This document shows positions 4,573-5,286 of a stretch of DNA of 5,286 nucleotides, piece after piece. The translations under genes were made by a program, and so were the position numbers. How positions within the stretch are numbered: the stretch's first letter is position 1; every line of letters begins with the position of its first letter. This stretch comes from an uncultured Candidatus Competibacteraceae bacterium (GTDB taxonomy: Bacteria; Pseudomonadota; Gammaproteobacteria; Competibacterales; Competibacteraceae): NCBI GenBank assembly GCA_937960715.1, contig CALGOO010000178.1, forward strand, positions 1 through 5,286, in the 5' to 3' direction. A model generated the notes under the pieces. That model worked only from the letters and a program-made list of their open reading frames with translations, did not search any database and was not told where the DNA came from.

Positions 4573-5286
4573 ATGCCATCCCACCGCCCCCTGCCTACCG
4601 CTACCCTGTCCCCCACCGATCGGCTCCCCAGACTGCTCCTGCTGGGCGGGCTGCTCGGCCTGGCCACCCCGGCGGGGGCGGCCACCCTCACCGTGAACAG
4701 CCTCGCCGACACCACCGGCGGCGGTGACTGCACGTTGCGGAACGCCATCACCGCCGCCAATACCGACACCGCTACCGGCGGTTGTCTAGCCGGCAGCGGC
4801 GCGGACGAGATCGTCTTCGCCCCCGCGCTGACCGCCGGCGGCGACGCGGCCATCACCCTTTCGACCGTTGGCAACTCGCTCGCCGGACCGGCCGCCTTCG
4901 GGATCACCTCCGCCGTCACGATCCGGGGTCCGCAGGGAGCCAATGGCATCACTCTCGACGCCAGTGGAGCGACTATGCGCCACTTCAACGTGGCCGCGAG
5001 CGGCTCCCTGACCCTGGAGTATTTGACGCTCACCGGCGGCCGCGCCCAGGGCGGGCCAGGCGGCCGCGGCGGGGGCGCACTCCCCATTGGTGGCGGTGGC
5101 GCCGCCGGGTTGGGCGGCGTGATCTTCAATCAAGGCACGGTCCAGGTGCGGTACAGCACACTGTCCGGCAACGCCGCCCAGGGCGGCGCGGGAGGCAACG
5201 GCAACGATGGATCCCTCTCAGCCGCTGGGGGCGGGGGCGGGGGCGGCGGACTGGGCGGCGGTGGCGGCGCCGGGGGCCGTCCCGGC
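4573..5286 (+). CDS. Exported CSLREA-type beta-helix protein with glycine-rich inserts (partial, 3' end outside window)
   Basis: The frame stays open for 238 codons to the right edge, so the protein is incomplete. A signal peptide is visible: a long polar n-region, a Leu/Gly-rich core (20-31) and likely cleavage after ATPAGA (36). Immediately after follows TLTVNSLADTTGGGDCTLRNAITAAN in two conserved pieces (39-47 and 52-63), the CSLREA-type N-terminal motif with C53-T-L-R-N in place of C-S-L-R-E. Next come beta-helix-like rungs: AVTIRGPQGANGITLDAS (114-131), SLTLEYLTLTGG (145-156) and VIFNQGTVQVRYSTLSGN (183-200). Glycine-rich inserts interrupt them at about 156-182 and from 203 to the edge. 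Such proteins are secreted or surface-attached and often large, with a C-terminal sorting tail; their functions (adhesion, matrix, polysaccharide interaction) are mostly inferred. The gene is probably an independent unit downstream of the CorC-like gene. Confidence 0.85.
   Translation, partial: MPSHRPLPTATLSPTDRLPRLLLLGGLLGLATPAGAATLTVNSLADTTGGGDCTLRNAITAANTDTATGGCLAGSGADEIVFAPALTAGGDAAITLSTVGNSLAGPAAFGITSAVTIRGPQGANGITLDASGATMRHFNVAASGSLTLEYLTLTGGRAQGGPGGRGGGALPIGGGGAAGLGGVIFNQGTVQVRYSTLSGNAAQGGAGGNGNDGSLSAAGGGGGGGGLGGGGGAGGRPG
5227..5255 (+). repeat. Tandem G-tracts with quadruplex potential inside the coding sequence
   Basis: Three tandem copies of GGGGGC (5227-5244) are followed nine bases on by another GGG (5253-5255). 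This gives four G-runs with short loops on the coding strand, a pattern able to form a G-quadruplex. The copies encode Gly-Gly repeats, and gain or loss of a six-base unit would keep the reading frame. Confidence 0.6.

Noticed and set aside
4434..5129. 231-residue minus-strand frame opposite the exported protein gene
   Set aside because: It is Pro/Ala/Arg-rich sequence complementary to the glycine-rich coding region. The plus-strand frame has a ribosome binding site, signal peptide and CSLREA-type motif.
1..5286. CRISPR array, tRNA, rRNA, transposase or integrase
   Set aside because: No regularly spaced repeats, tRNA-like cloverleaf sequence, conserved rRNA sequence or mobile-element protein motif was seen on either strand.

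Overview
This is a GC-rich bacterial window, most likely from an environmental gammaproteobacterium. That placement rests on codon style, the appearance of the transporter-related proteins and the secreted beta-helix protein; it is an inference without a database search. The window has two parts. The left part (about 1-2190) is all minus strand and looks like accessory or defence-type DNA. The right part (about 2240-5286) is all plus strand and looks like housekeeping and envelope genes.

Left part, in the direction of transcription (right to left). First comes the C-terminal part of an AAA-ATPase/PD-(D/E)XK nuclease family gene (1257 to about 2126). It has lost its whole ATPase half and has no ATG or GTG start. 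Then comes a two-gene type II toxin-antitoxin module: a ribbon-helix-helix antitoxin (961-1200) whose stop overlaps the GTG start of a MazF/PemK-family toxin (620-967). After a 51-base gap with a strong ribosome binding site there is a small protein (80-568). It has a helical N-terminal region and a tail of alternating small residues and glycines, a layout I associate loosely with bacterial conflict proteins. At the left edge a sigma70-like promoter points out of the window.

Right part. A sigma70-like promoter (2240-2268) drives a periplasmic amino-acid-type solute-binding protein (2303-3139). A CorC/HlyC-family membrane protein with DUF21, paired CBS and CorC_HlyC domains (3161-4456) follows after only 21 bases and is probably co-transcribed. 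After a 116-base gap an exported protein begins (4573) and runs off the right edge. It has a CSLREA-type N-terminal motif, beta-helix-like rungs and long glycine-rich inserts, encoded by a G-tract region that could form a quadruplex.

No rRNA, tRNA, CRISPR array, transposase or integrase was found. I do not see a clear new multi-gene system. The most worthwhile leads are the beheaded ATPase-nuclease gene next to the toxin-antitoxin pair, the small unrecognised protein that follows them, and the palindrome over the antitoxin start.
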